64,000 nt of DNA from Rudanella lutea DSM 19387 (GTDB lineage Bacteria; Bacteroidota; Bacteroidia; Cytophagales; Spirosomataceae): positions 3,491,694-3,555,693 of the forward strand of contig NZ_KB913013.1 in NCBI RefSeq assembly GCF_000383955.1. The letters are read 5' to 3'. Shown here piece by piece: positions 42,354-50,119 of the stretch (its first letter is position 1; every line of letters starts with the position of its first letter). Position numbers and translations under genes: made by a program. The notes beneath the pieces are model-generated. The model saw only the letters and a list, made by a program, of their open reading frames with translations. It did not search any database and had not been told where the DNA came from.

Positions 42354-43323
42354 ATTGACTCCACTCCGTGGGCGTACGGTCCCAGCGGTGGCCCTTCAGT
42401 TCGGCCAGTAGTTGTGGGTCAAGTGGGCCGGCGTCGCTGGTGGCGCAATTGGCTTCCACGTTGCGGAGTTGCCGCATACCCGGAATCGTAGTGGCCACGT
42501 CGGGGTTGCTCAGAATAAACCGCAGGGCCATTTCGGGCATGGTCATGCCAGCCGGAATGAGCGGTTTGAGCGCATCGGCATGGTCGACGCTGGCGTTCAG
42601 GTTTTCGGGGACGAAGTAGGTCGAGCGCCAGTCTTCGGCTGGGAACGTGGTTTCTTTCGTAAACGTACCCGTCAGTGTGCCTTCGTCGAATGGTACGCGG
42701 GCAATCACCCCCACGCCCAACTCGCGGCAGAGCGGGAAGAGGTTGTCTTCGGGAGCCTGGTCAAAAATGTTGTAGATCACCTGCACGCCATCAATCAGGC
42801 CCGTGCGGAGCGTGCTGAGCACATTGTCGGGCTCCCAGCGGTTTACCGAAATGCCCCAGGCCCGTACCTTACCGGCCTGGGTGAGTTTCTGAATGGCCTC
42901 TTTCCACTCGTCGCGGTTGGCCCAGGCGTCTTCCCAAACGTGAAACTGTTGCAGGTCGATGGTATCCACACCCAGGTTTTTAAGGCTCTTTTCGGTGTAC
43001 TCCACAATGTAGTCGGCCGGGAATACATCGTCAATGGAGAAGTGCGATTTTGAAGGCCACTTGCGATTTTTGGGCGGAATCTTAGTCGCGGCAAACAGGG
43101 TTTTGTCGGAATACCGCTTCATGAGGTCGCCCAGAATGGTTTCGCTCAGGCCTTCGCCGTAGCCCCAGGCGGTATCGAAAAAGTTGCAGCCCAGTTCAAC
43201 GGAACGGTCGAGGGCGCGGTCGACGGTTTCGCGCTCGGAGCCTGTCCAGCCCGCGAGGCCCCACATGCCGTAGCCAATGTCGGATACTTGCCAGCCTGTG
43301 CGGCCGAAGGTTCTGTATTGCAT
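42352..43323 (-). CDS. Aldo/keto reductase
   Basis: A 323-residue TIM-barrel oxidoreductase. It starts MQYRTFGRTGWQVSDIGYG (typical AKR opening), has the Asp-Tyr pair in FFDTAWGYGEGLSE, Lys in LFAATKIPP and His in LQQFHVWED, giving the four AKR catalytic residues. It should reduce aldehydes or ketones with NADPH in the cytoplasm. The ATG at 43321-43323 is chosen over one nine codons earlier because of the conserved opening. It converges on the flavin-binding gene across the GTGAAAGA hairpin. Confidence 0.93.
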   Translation of the reverse strand: MQYRTFGRTGWQVSDIGYGMWGLAGWTGSERETVDRALDRSVELGCNFFDTAWGYGEGLSETILGDLMKRYSDKTLFAATKIPPKNRKWPSKSHFSIDDVFPADYIVEYTEKSLKNLGVDTIDLQQFHVWEDAWANRDEWKEAIQKLTQAGKVRAWGISVNRWEPDNVLSTLRTGLIDGVQVIYNIFDQAPEDNLFPLCRELGVGVIARVPFDEGTLTGTFTKETTFPAEDWRSTYFVPENLNASVDHADALKPLIPAGMTMPEMALRFILSNPDVATTIPGMRQLRNVEANCATSDAGPLDPQLLAELKGHRWDRTPTEWSQ

Positions 43324-43500
43324 AAGGATAATCGGTAAAACGAAGCACAAAGATGCACGGGCAAACCCATTTGCCCTCTACGTCTCTATAATCAGGTAGA
43401 CCGGTCGGGCCTACTGCCTGTAGAGCCGCTTTTTGGAAAAGCCTGTGCACAAACCGAAACCAATCCGCCTTTTTTCGGCAACTTTGACAAAAAGATCACT

Positions 43501-43806
43501 ATGCTTATTCGTATCGTTCGGATGACCTTTCAGGAAGACCAGCTGGAAGCGTTTGGGCAAATTTTTGATAGATCGAAACACCAGATTCGTGCCTTTCCGG
43601 GCTGCCAGCACCTCGAACTGTTGCGTGACCTCGATAACCCGGCCGTTCGGATCACGTACAGTTACTGGGCCTCGGCCGAAGCCCTCGATGCTTACCGACA
43701 GAGCGACCTTTTCCGGACTACCTGGGCGGCCACCAAAAAACTATTTGCCGATAAGCCCCTGGCGTTTTCGTCGGAGCGGATCGAACAGGTAACTGACGGC
43801 CAGTAG
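43501..43806 (+). CDS. Antibiotic biosynthesis monooxygenase (ABM)-domain protein
   Basis: A 101-residue ferredoxin-like ABM protein: IRIVRMTFQEDQLEAF, FPGCQHLELLRDLDNPAVR and SYWASAEALDAYRQSDLFR match the family. Members are small quinol or heme-related monooxygenases, usually dimers. The substrate cannot be named. It stands alone between the leftward reductase and the glycosyltransferase. Confidence 0.88.
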   Translation: MLIRIVRMTFQEDQLEAFGQIFDRSKHQIRAFPGCQHLELLRDLDNPAVRITYSYWASAEALDAYRQSDLFRTTWAATKKLFADKPLAFSSERIEQVTDGQ

Positions 43807-43879
43807 GTAATAAATAAAACTATTATATCTACAGGGTTTGTTTTTAGGGAGATGCGGAGTAACCGCAGTCACTCATGGT

Positions 43880-44578
43880 ATGCACACACCCTGTTCCATA
43901 GCTTGCCTGATTCCGTTTTACAACGAGGGCGACCGTCTGTTGGCGGTACTCGACGTGGTAACGCGCGTGCCGGGGCTGGCGCAGATTGTGTGTGTAGACG
44001 ATGGCTCCAACGACCCCGAACTGGCTCAAACAATCCGGCAGCGTTGGCCACGCATCCGGTTGCTTCAACTGCCTGATAACAAAGGTAAAACAGCCGCCAT
44101 TCGGCACGGGCTGAGCGAGATTCGGGCCGATTATGTGTTGCTGATGGATGCCGATCTTCAACAAATGAACCGGGCCGAACTAAGCCGGATTGTGCGGCAG
44201 GTGCGGCAAGGTTGCCCCGCTGATATGCTTATTCTCCGGCGGCTCCGGGCGGATTGGTTCGTGCGTATGAGCCGGGCCGATGTGCTGCTTTCGGGCGAAC
44301 GAATCATCCGACGGGCCGATCTGGAAGCCGTACTGAGCGGGCCTGTGGAGCGCTTTCAGCTCGAAGTTGCCATCAACGAATACATGCAGCAGCACCAGAA
44401 GCGGGTTTGCTGGGTGCCCTGGTCAGCCAAAAACACCTACAAGACCCAGAAGCGCGGCCCCGTGGAGGGGTTCGTGGCCGATGCGGCCATGTATGCCAGC
44501 ATTGTGGGGCATCTGGGAGTCGCTTCGGTCGTGCGGCAGTACCGATCTTTTGCCCGCAAGCCCCTTCGGTTGAACTAA
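43880..44578 (+). CDS. Family 2-type glycosyltransferase
   Basis: A 232-residue protein of GT-A fold: IPFYNEGDRLLAVLD, CVDDGSNDPE and the metal-site motif LLMDADLQQM, as in GT2 polyprenol-phosphate-type or small synthases. The domain ends soon after the acceptor region with no membrane helices. The ATG at 43880 is preferred over a TTG 14 codons earlier because the glycosyltransferase strand starts right after it. It likely transfers a sugar to a lipid or protein acceptor; donor unknown. Confidence 0.85.
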   Translation: MHTPCSIACLIPFYNEGDRLLAVLDVVTRVPGLAQIVCVDDGSNDPELAQTIRQRWPRIRLLQLPDNKGKTAAIRHGLSEIRADYVLLMDADLQQMNRAELSRIVRQVRQGCPADMLILRRLRADWFVRMSRADVLLSGERIIRRADLEAVLSGPVERFQLEVAINEYMQQHQKRVCWVPWSAKNTYKTQKRGPVEGFVADAAMYASIVGHLGVASVVRQYRSFARKPLRLN

Positions 44579-44632
44579 TTTGACCCGTTTCGGCCTTTTT
44601 TGAGCAAGGAAGTATCAACGGCCCCGCTGTTG

Positions 44633-44665
44633 TTTTCCGATACCCCAACGGAATGCCTACCTTTG
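44633..44665 (+). promoter_or_regulatory. Probable promoter of the serine-biosynthesis genes
   Basis: TTTT at 44633-44636 (one mismatch to TTTG), a 21-base spacer, and TACCTTTG at 44658-44665 fit the Bacteroidota promoter. An 80-base leader leads to the ATG at 44745. Confidence 0.45.
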
Positions 44666-44744
44666 TGGTACGTCAACAAGCTAAAGAACACTTCGCAACC
44701 AGCCAGGCGTTGCGACCAACCTGTGACAACAGAACCTTGTTCTC

Positions 44745-46649
44745 ATGCTAACAAAACCGCTTGAACAAACGTACTTCATTATCGACTTCGATAGTACGTT
44801 TACCAAAGTAGAGGCCCTCGACGTGCTGGGCGAAATTTCATTGATCGGCCGGCCCGACCGCGACGATGTGCTGGATCAGATTCGGACCATTACCGACCGG
44901 GGGATGGCGGGCGAGCTGTCGCTGGCTCAGTCGCTTGAGCAGAGGCTCCGCTTACTCAACGCCCACCGCGATCATCTGCCCGCGCTGATCGAGACACTCA
45001 TGACCAAAGTGTCGGACTCGTTTCAGCGTAATCGCTCGTTCCTGAGCGAACATGCCGATCAGATTTACATTGTTTCGAGTGGTTTCAAAGAGTTTATCGT
45101 GCCGATTGTGACGGCGCTGGGTGTCAAAGAAGACCACGTATTTGCCAATACGTTTGAGTACGACGAAAAAGGCAATATTGTGGGTTGCGACTGCGAAAAC
45201 CCGCTGGCTACCGACGGGGGCAAGGTGAAACTCATGCGTAGCCTGCAACTCGATGGCGATGTGTACGTGATTGGCGACGGCTACACGGATTACGAAATCC
45301 GGGAGTCGGGTCTGGCCAATCGGTTCTATGCCTTTACCGAAAACGTGCTCCGGCCCAGTGTGGTTGAGAAAGCCGATTATGTTTCACCTTCACTCGACGA
45401 TTTTTTGTTCGATAATAAATTGAGCCGCAGCCACTCGTACCCCAAAAGCCGGATCAAGGTGCTGCTGCTGGAAAACGTACACCCGGTAGCCGTGCACCTG
45501 TTTGAGCAGGAGGGCTTCAGCGTGGAGATCCGGAAAGGTGCCCTCGACGAAGACGAGCTGATCGAAGCCATTCGGGGCGTTCATATTCTGGGCATCCGCT
45601 CGAAAACCAACGTGAGTCGGCGCGTACTCGAACATGCCGACCGGCTCATTACAATCGGGGCATTTTGTATTGGCACCAACCAAATCGACCTGACGGCCTG
45701 TTCGGAGCGGGGCATTGCTGTGTTCAACGCCCCCTACAGCAACACCCGGTCGGTGGTTGAGCTGGCCATTGGCGAGATCATCATGCTGATTCGCAACGTG
45801 GTGACCAAGAGCAACAAAATGCACGAGGGTATCTGGGACAAGTCGGCCAACAACAGCTTTGAGGTTCGGGGGAAAAAACTCGGTCTGATTGGCTACGGCA
45901 ACATCGGCACCCAACTGTCGGTAGTAGCTGAGGCCCTCGGCATGGAAGTTTATTTCTACGATGTAGTGGATAAACTGGCCCTGGGCAACGCCCGCAAGTG
46001 CCGCACGCTGGAGGATTTGCTGGCCGTGTCGGACATTGTGAGCCTGCATACCGATGGCCGCAAAGACAATAAAAACCTGATAGGAGCCCGCGAATTTGGG
46101 CTTATGAAAGAGGGCGTCATCTTCCTGAACCTGTCGCGCGGGCATATTGTCGATATTCCGGCGCTGGTCGAAGCCATCAAGTCGGGCAAAGTAGCAGGGG
46201 CCGGTATCGACGTGTTCCCGTATGAGCCAAAGACCAACAGCGAGGAGTTTATCAACGAGCTGCGGGGGCTGCCCAACGTGATTCTGACCCCGCACATTGG
46301 CGGTAGCACCGAGGAGGCTCAGGAAAACATCGGCACGTTTGTACCGGGCAAATTGCTGGAGTACATCAACAATGGTAGCACCTACGGGAGCGTCAACTTT
46401 CCCGAACTCCAGCTGCCCCTCCTGAAAGAGTCGCACCGGCTGCTGCACATTCACCGCAATGTACCGGGGATTTTGTCGCAACTGAACCAGATTTTTGCCA
46501 AGCACCACATTAACATCAAAGGGCAGTACCTCAAAACCGACGAACACATTGGTTATGTAATCACCGACATTGCCAAGGAGTACGACGAAGATGTGGTTGC
46601 TGAACTGCGGAATGTGGAAAACACGATTAAGTTTAGGCTACTTTACTAA
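44745..46649 (+). CDS. serA: Fusion: HAD phosphoserine phosphatase-like domain + D-3-phosphoglycerate dehydrogenase
   Basis: A 634-residue two-enzyme protein. Residues about 8-225 are a HAD-IB phosphatase of SerB type: nucleophile motif DFDST (Asp14, Asp16), VSSGF, and the metal-site GDGYTD near residue 180. From about 234 comes a full phosphoglycerate dehydrogenase (KVLLLENVHP, NAD loop GLIGYGNIGTQL, FLNLSRGHIVD, catalytic TPHIGGSTEEAQ) ending with an ACT domain (LLHIHRNVPGILSQLNQIFA) that may give serine feedback. It would catalyse the first and last steps of phosphoserine-pathway serine synthesis; the aminotransferase gene follows. The symbol covers the main part only. Confidence 0.92.
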   Translation: MLTKPLEQTYFIIDFDSTFTKVEALDVLGEISLIGRPDRDDVLDQIRTITDRGMAGELSLAQSLEQRLRLLNAHRDHLPALIETLMTKVSDSFQRNRSFLSEHADQIYIVSSGFKEFIVPIVTALGVKEDHVFANTFEYDEKGNIVGCDCENPLATDGGKVKLMRSLQLDGDVYVIGDGYTDYEIRESGLANRFYAFTENVLRPSVVEKADYVSPSLDDFLFDNKLSRSHSYPKSRIKVLLLENVHPVAVHLFEQEGFSVEIRKGALDEDELIEAIRGVHILGIRSKTNVSRRVLEHADRLITIGAFCIGTNQIDLTACSERGIAVFNAPYSNTRSVVELAIGEIIMLIRNVVTKSNKMHEGIWDKSANNSFEVRGKKLGLIGYGNIGTQLSVVAEALGMEVYFYDVVDKLALGNARKCRTLEDLLAVSDIVSLHTDGRKDNKNLIGAREFGLMKEGVIFLNLSRGHIVDIPALVEAIKSGKVAGAGIDVFPYEPKTNSEEFINELRGLPNVILTPHIGGSTEEAQENIGTFVPGKLLEYINNGSTYGSVNFPELQLPLLKESHRLLHIHRNVPGILSQLNQIFAKHHINIKGQYLKTDEHIGYVITDIAKEYDEDVVAELRNVENTIKFRLLY

Positions 46650-46723
46650 AGAGTGAAAGAGCGAAAGAGTGAAAGAGCGCGGGAGCTACTTCACTCTTTC
46701 GCTCTTTCACTCTTTCGCTTTTT
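46648..46723. repeat. GTGAAAGA-unit hairpin filling the gap between serA fusion and serC
   Basis: Left arm about 46648-46677 (GAGTGAAAGAGCGAAAGAG type) and right arm 46691-46723 (TCACTCTTTCGCTCTTTC type). The right arm ends directly before the ATG of the aminotransferase at 46724. It shares the unit with the element at 42227. Confidence 0.9.
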
Positions 46724-47800
46724 ATGAAATACACCTACTTCACTCCCGGCCCGGCCGAACTTTACCCCACGTTTGCTGCCCATTTGCAAACGGCAATGGA
46801 TGAGCAGTTGGGCTCCATTTCGCACCGGAGCGCCCGGTTCCGGGATATTTACCGGCATACCGATGAGCAGCTACGGGCGTTGATGAATATTCCGGCTACG
46901 CACGGGATCTTCTTCACGGGCTCGGCCTCGGAGGTGTGGGAGCGGCTGTTGCTCAACTGCGTAGAGCACGAGAGTTTTCATTTGGTTAATGGGTCGTTCT
47001 CGCGGAAGTTTTATGACTACGCGCAGTCGCTGCACAAGTTTGCCCACTTGCAGGAAAAACCCCTGGGTGAAGGATTCGATGCGGCCGAGGTAGACATACC
47101 CGAATACGCTGAGCTGGTTTGCCTGACGCACAACGAAACATCGGCGGGTGTGCAGATGCGCCCCGCCGACATGCACAAGCTGAAGCGGAAGTACGCTCAA
47201 AAGCTGTTCTGCGTGGATATGGTGTCGTCGGCACCGTACCCGGATCTGGATTTTGGTCTGATCGATTCGGCGTATTTCTCGGTGCAGAAAGCCTTTGGGA
47301 TGCCCGCCGGTTTGGGGGTCTGGATTGCGAGTCAGGCCTGCCTCGAAAAGGCTGAGCGGCTTCAGCGGTACGATTCGCTCACGATTGGGGCCCATCACAA
47401 TTTGCCGACGCTCTGGAAAAATTACCAGACCTTTGAAACCCCGGCTACCCCCAATGTTCTGGGCATTTATCTGCTGGGCAAAATTGCCGAAGACCTCAAC
47501 CGGATCGGGATTGAAACGGTGCGTAAGGAGACCGAAGAGAAAGCCCGGATACTGTACCGGTTTGCCGAAAGCAGCGACCGCTACACGCCCTTTGTGCAGC
47601 AGGAGCGCCATCGCTCGCAAACGGTTGTGGTGCTAAACACCGACGGACCGGCCAAAGGGGTAATGGAAGCCGCCAGGCAGCAGGGGATGATCATTGGCAG
47701 TGGGTACGGTAAGCTGAAAGAAACCCAGATCCGTATTGCCAACTTTCCGGCGGTGTCCGCAGAGCAGGTGAGCGAGTTAATTAAAGTCATGCAGAAATAG
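46724..47800 (+). CDS. serC: Class V aminotransferase, likely phosphoserine aminotransferase
   Basis: A 358-residue PLP enzyme opening KYTYFTPGPAELYPTF, with FTGSASEVWERLL, LTHNETSAGVQ, CVDMVSSAPYPDLDF and the PLP-lysine motif SVQKAFGMPAGLG (Lys in VQK). These fit the serine-pathway aminotransferase group, and the gene directly follows the phosphatase-dehydrogenase fusion, so it most likely makes phosphoserine from 3-phosphohydroxypyruvate. Related alanine-glyoxylate-type enzymes share this fold, so specificity is judged from context. The start codon abuts the repeat hairpin, leaving the ribosome site inside its right arm. Confidence 0.85.
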   Translation: MKYTYFTPGPAELYPTFAAHLQTAMDEQLGSISHRSARFRDIYRHTDEQLRALMNIPATHGIFFTGSASEVWERLLLNCVEHESFHLVNGSFSRKFYDYAQSLHKFAHLQEKPLGEGFDAAEVDIPEYAELVCLTHNETSAGVQMRPADMHKLKRKYAQKLFCVDMVSSAPYPDLDFGLIDSAYFSVQKAFGMPAGLGVWIASQACLEKAERLQRYDSLTIGAHHNLPTLWKNYQTFETPATPNVLGIYLLGKIAEDLNRIGIETVRKETEEKARILYRFAESSDRYTPFVQQERHRSQTVVVLNTDGPAKGVMEAARQQGMIIGSGYGKLKETQIRIANFPAVSAEQVSELIKVMQK

Positions 47801-47814
47801 CATAATAGACAGGC

Positions 47815-47848
47815 AAAAGCCCCTGAGCAGCGCTCAGGGGCTTTTTTT
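47815..47848 (+). terminator. Strong terminator after the serine-biosynthesis genes
   Basis: AAAGCCCCTGAGC and GCTCAGGGGCTTT form a perfect 13-bp stem with a 3-base loop, followed by seven T. Confidence 0.92.
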
Positions 47849-47939
47849 GTTGACTCTTTCGTAGATGGCGTGCAAGCCCCAAAAAACCTTTTCCCGTCGG
47901 CCAAGTTTAATCAGTAGCATTTTTACATACTCAACGACG

Positions 47940-48716
47940 ATGAAAACGATTCTTACAACGATGGGCTTGTTGCTGGCTTTGGCTGCGGCAACCTTTGCCC
48001 AGTCCGAAACCAATCAGACCCGGGAAAACCGGCCACTGATTAAGGAGGAAACAAAACAGGAGGTGCGCGAGAAAGCGCAGGAAGTAAAAGAAGACATCCG
48101 CGAAGGAGCCCGCGAGCTGGAACAAAACACACGTGATACTCGCCAGGAAATAAAGCAGGAGGCCCAGCAGGCTGGTCAGGAGATCAAAGAAGAAGTACGC
48201 GAGCAGGTGGAGAACACGCGTTACCGGAACGACCGCTATGGCTTGCCCTGGTTCGAAAAAGGCAGTGTGATGCTGGGTGGCTCGGTAGGGCTGGGCCTAG
48301 GTAAGGGCAGTGGCTCGTACATGGTGCTCAACCCGCGTTTAGGCTACTTTTTTCAGCCTGGTTTTATGGGCGGCATTCGCCTGAGCTACGACCGTCGGTT
48401 GTCGACCAGCTTCCGGTCGCAGGAGGTGGGCGTGTTTGCCCGGTACTACCCCATACGCACCCGCATCAGCGGTTTTGTAGGGGCGGGGTATAACTTTGGG
48501 CGCGAGCGGGCCAGTAATATTGGCGATAATGAAAAGGCACGTTTCAACAGCATCACGCTCGAAGTGGGTACCATGTTCTACGTTCGGCGGAATTTGGGCG
48601 TTGAAGCCTCGCTCGAAACCAACTACTACGACCGTAGCAACCCGCTTGCCGGTCGGAACCGCGGTGGCCGGGCCAAAGTAGGTATCAACTATTACTTTGC
48701 CCGTCGGGTGCAATAA
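47940..48716 (+). CDS. Secreted protein with charged amphipathic coiled-coil and outer-membrane barrel
   Basis: A 258-residue protein: signal peptide (KTILTTMGLLLALAAATFAQ), then about 65 residues of strongly charged helix with repeating KE/RE/QE patterns (EETKQEVREKAQEVKEDIRE, EIKQEAQQAGQEIKEEVREQ), then a barrel (MLGGSVGLGLGKGSGSYMVL, AGYNFGRERAS, NYYFARRVQ). The helix resembles 11-residue apolipoprotein/YtxH-type repeats, which may lie on a membrane or form a coiled coil. ATG at 47940 is preferred because the signal peptide starts there. The role is not known. Confidence 0.82.
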   Translation: MKTILTTMGLLLALAAATFAQSETNQTRENRPLIKEETKQEVREKAQEVKEDIREGARELEQNTRDTRQEIKQEAQQAGQEIKEEVREQVENTRYRNDRYGLPWFEKGSVMLGGSVGLGLGKGSGSYMVLNPRLGYFFQPGFMGGIRLSYDRRLSTSFRSQEVGVFARYYPIRTRISGFVGAGYNFGRERASNIGDNEKARFNSITLEVGTMFYVRRNLGVEASLETNYYDRSNPLAGRNRGGRAKVGINYYFARRVQ

Positions 48717-48731
48717 TCTTGGCTCTTACCA

Positions 48732-48762
48732 AACCTGTAAGGTCTTTGAGACCTTGCAGGTT
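48732..48762. repeat. Short inverted repeat between converging genes
   Basis: AACCTGTAAGGTCT (48732-48745) and AGACCTTGCAGGTT (48749-48762) pair with one mismatch around a 3-base loop. The element sits between the rightward stop at 48716 and the leftward stop at 48769. The same core (CCTGTAAGGTCT/AGACCTTGCAGG) is a known dispersed sequence type in Bacteroidota. Confidence 0.8.
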
Positions 48763-48768
48763 ACCTCG

Positions 48769-49980
48769 TTAAACATTGGCTACCGGCTCGGCCTGACGCT
48801 TTCGGCGGACCGATGCCGGTTTTACCGGGGCATCGACCACCTGACAGGCTTTGCGTCGGCGGCCCCACCACACCAGAAATCCACTGACGGGTAGCGAAGC
48901 CGAAAACAAACTGGCCAGAAACGCCAGAATTTTGCCCGGTAATCCCAGCCATCCACCCGTATGCAGGTCGTAGGCGGCTCCGCGCGCTTTGTCGCCCGCC
49001 GAGAAGTCGCTGTACCGTTTGCCGGTTACCAACTGCCCCGAATATTGATCGTAGTATTGAATCGTGTATTTCCGGTAAAACGAGCCCTCATCGTAGCGAA
49101 ACTGTACCCGGTAAGCGCCCACCGAATCGGCTGGGAAAATGACGTACAACTCAGTTGCGCCGGTTTCAAGGGCATTGGTACGGGCTACCATCGCGTCAAT
49201 TTGGGTTGAGCGCCCGGTTGTCTGGGTCTGCCGAGCGGCCGGCAAGGTCGAAACGGCTTTGGTACGGTCGCGCGGGGGGGAGCCAGTGAGTTTATACAGA
49301 CCGTTTTCCCACCATTCAAACGACCAGATCAGGCCCGTACAGGCAATGACCACCAGAATCCAGAGGGCGTAAAAACCGCCGACGCTATGCCAGTCGTAAT
49401 TGACCCGACGCCACCGCGCCGACCAGCGGATGGTAAATTTCTGTTTCAGGGCGGCTTTGCTCATGGCTGCCTTGTACCGGGGCCACCACAACACCAGTCC
49501 CGAAATGAGCAGAAATAAATAGACAATAACCGACCAGCCGATAATGTGGCTCCCGGTCTTGCCCAGCATCAGGGTGGTGTGAATCTCCCGGACAACCGCA
49601 AAAAAGTCTGTTTTCAGGTTCCGAACGCCTAATACCTGACCCTGATACGGGTCGATGGAGACCAGCCGCTTGTCTTTTAGGATCACCTGATAGGTGTCGG
49701 TCAGGGCGGGATCGGGGGAGGCTAATCGGCGGTAAATTCGTTGAATAGCCGTTTTCCGGAAGGTGGCCGATACCCGGTCGGCAATGGTGCCCGGTGCAAG
49801 TAACTGGCCCTTTTGCGCTTGTACGGTCAGTTGGTCGTGATAGATAAGCCGTTGCAGCTCTTGCTCAAACACAAACAAACAGCCCGTCAGGCTCACGATC
49901 AGCACAACAAGCCCCGTAGCCATCCCCAGCCACAAGTGCAGTTTACCTAATGCAGATTTGATAAAGCCCTTTCCCTTCAC
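48769..49980 (-). CDS. PepSY-associated membrane protein (iron-uptake related)
   Basis: A 403-residue protein with about four membrane helices: LHLWLGMATGLVVLIVSLTG near residues 13-35, HIIGWSVIVYLFLLISGLVL, GGFYALWILVVIACTGLIWS and a C-terminal pair. PepSY-like regions lie between (FFAVVREIHTTLMLGKTG). Such proteins accompany siderophore receptors, and this gene diverges from one at 50120. They may reduce or release iron from the siderophore in the periplasm, or help assemble the receptor complex; both are inference. No catalytic motif is evident. Confidence 0.88.
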   Translation of the reverse strand: MKGKGFIKSALGKLHLWLGMATGLVVLIVSLTGCLFVFEQELQRLIYHDQLTVQAQKGQLLAPGTIADRVSATFRKTAIQRIYRRLASPDPALTDTYQVILKDKRLVSIDPYQGQVLGVRNLKTDFFAVVREIHTTLMLGKTGSHIIGWSVIVYLFLLISGLVLWWPRYKAAMSKAALKQKFTIRWSARWRRVNYDWHSVGGFYALWILVVIACTGLIWSFEWWENGLYKLTGSPPRDRTKAVSTLPAARQTQTTGRSTQIDAMVARTNALETGATELYVIFPADSVGAYRVQFRYDEGSFYRKYTIQYYDQYSGQLVTGKRYSDFSAGDKARGAAYDLHTGGWLGLPGKILAFLASLFSASLPVSGFLVWWGRRRKACQVVDAPVKPASVRRKRQAEPVANV

Positions 49981-50055
49981 GATCTGGCGTTTGTCTGGTT
50001 GCGTACCTCAAAGTTCCTGGTTCTTTAGATTTAATCCAAATAATTTAGGGTTTAT

Positions 50056-50086
50056 TTTGAACGATTCTAAACTGAGCCTACCTTTG
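50056..50086 (+). promoter_or_regulatory. Bacteroidota-type promoter of the siderophore receptor
   Basis: TTTG at 50056-50059, a spacer of exactly 19 bases and TACCTTTG at 50079-50086 match TTTG-N19-TAnnTTTG perfectly. Start codon 34 bases downstream. No convincing Fur box was found in this divergent region. Confidence 0.8.
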
Positions 50087-50119
50087 CCCCAGAATTGTAT
50101 GCCTGAATGGCTTTAACGA

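Noticed and set aside
45390-46547. A 385-codon minus-strand frame opposite the dehydrogenase domain
   Set aside because: Shadow of the SerB-SerA fusion; no motif in its own translation.
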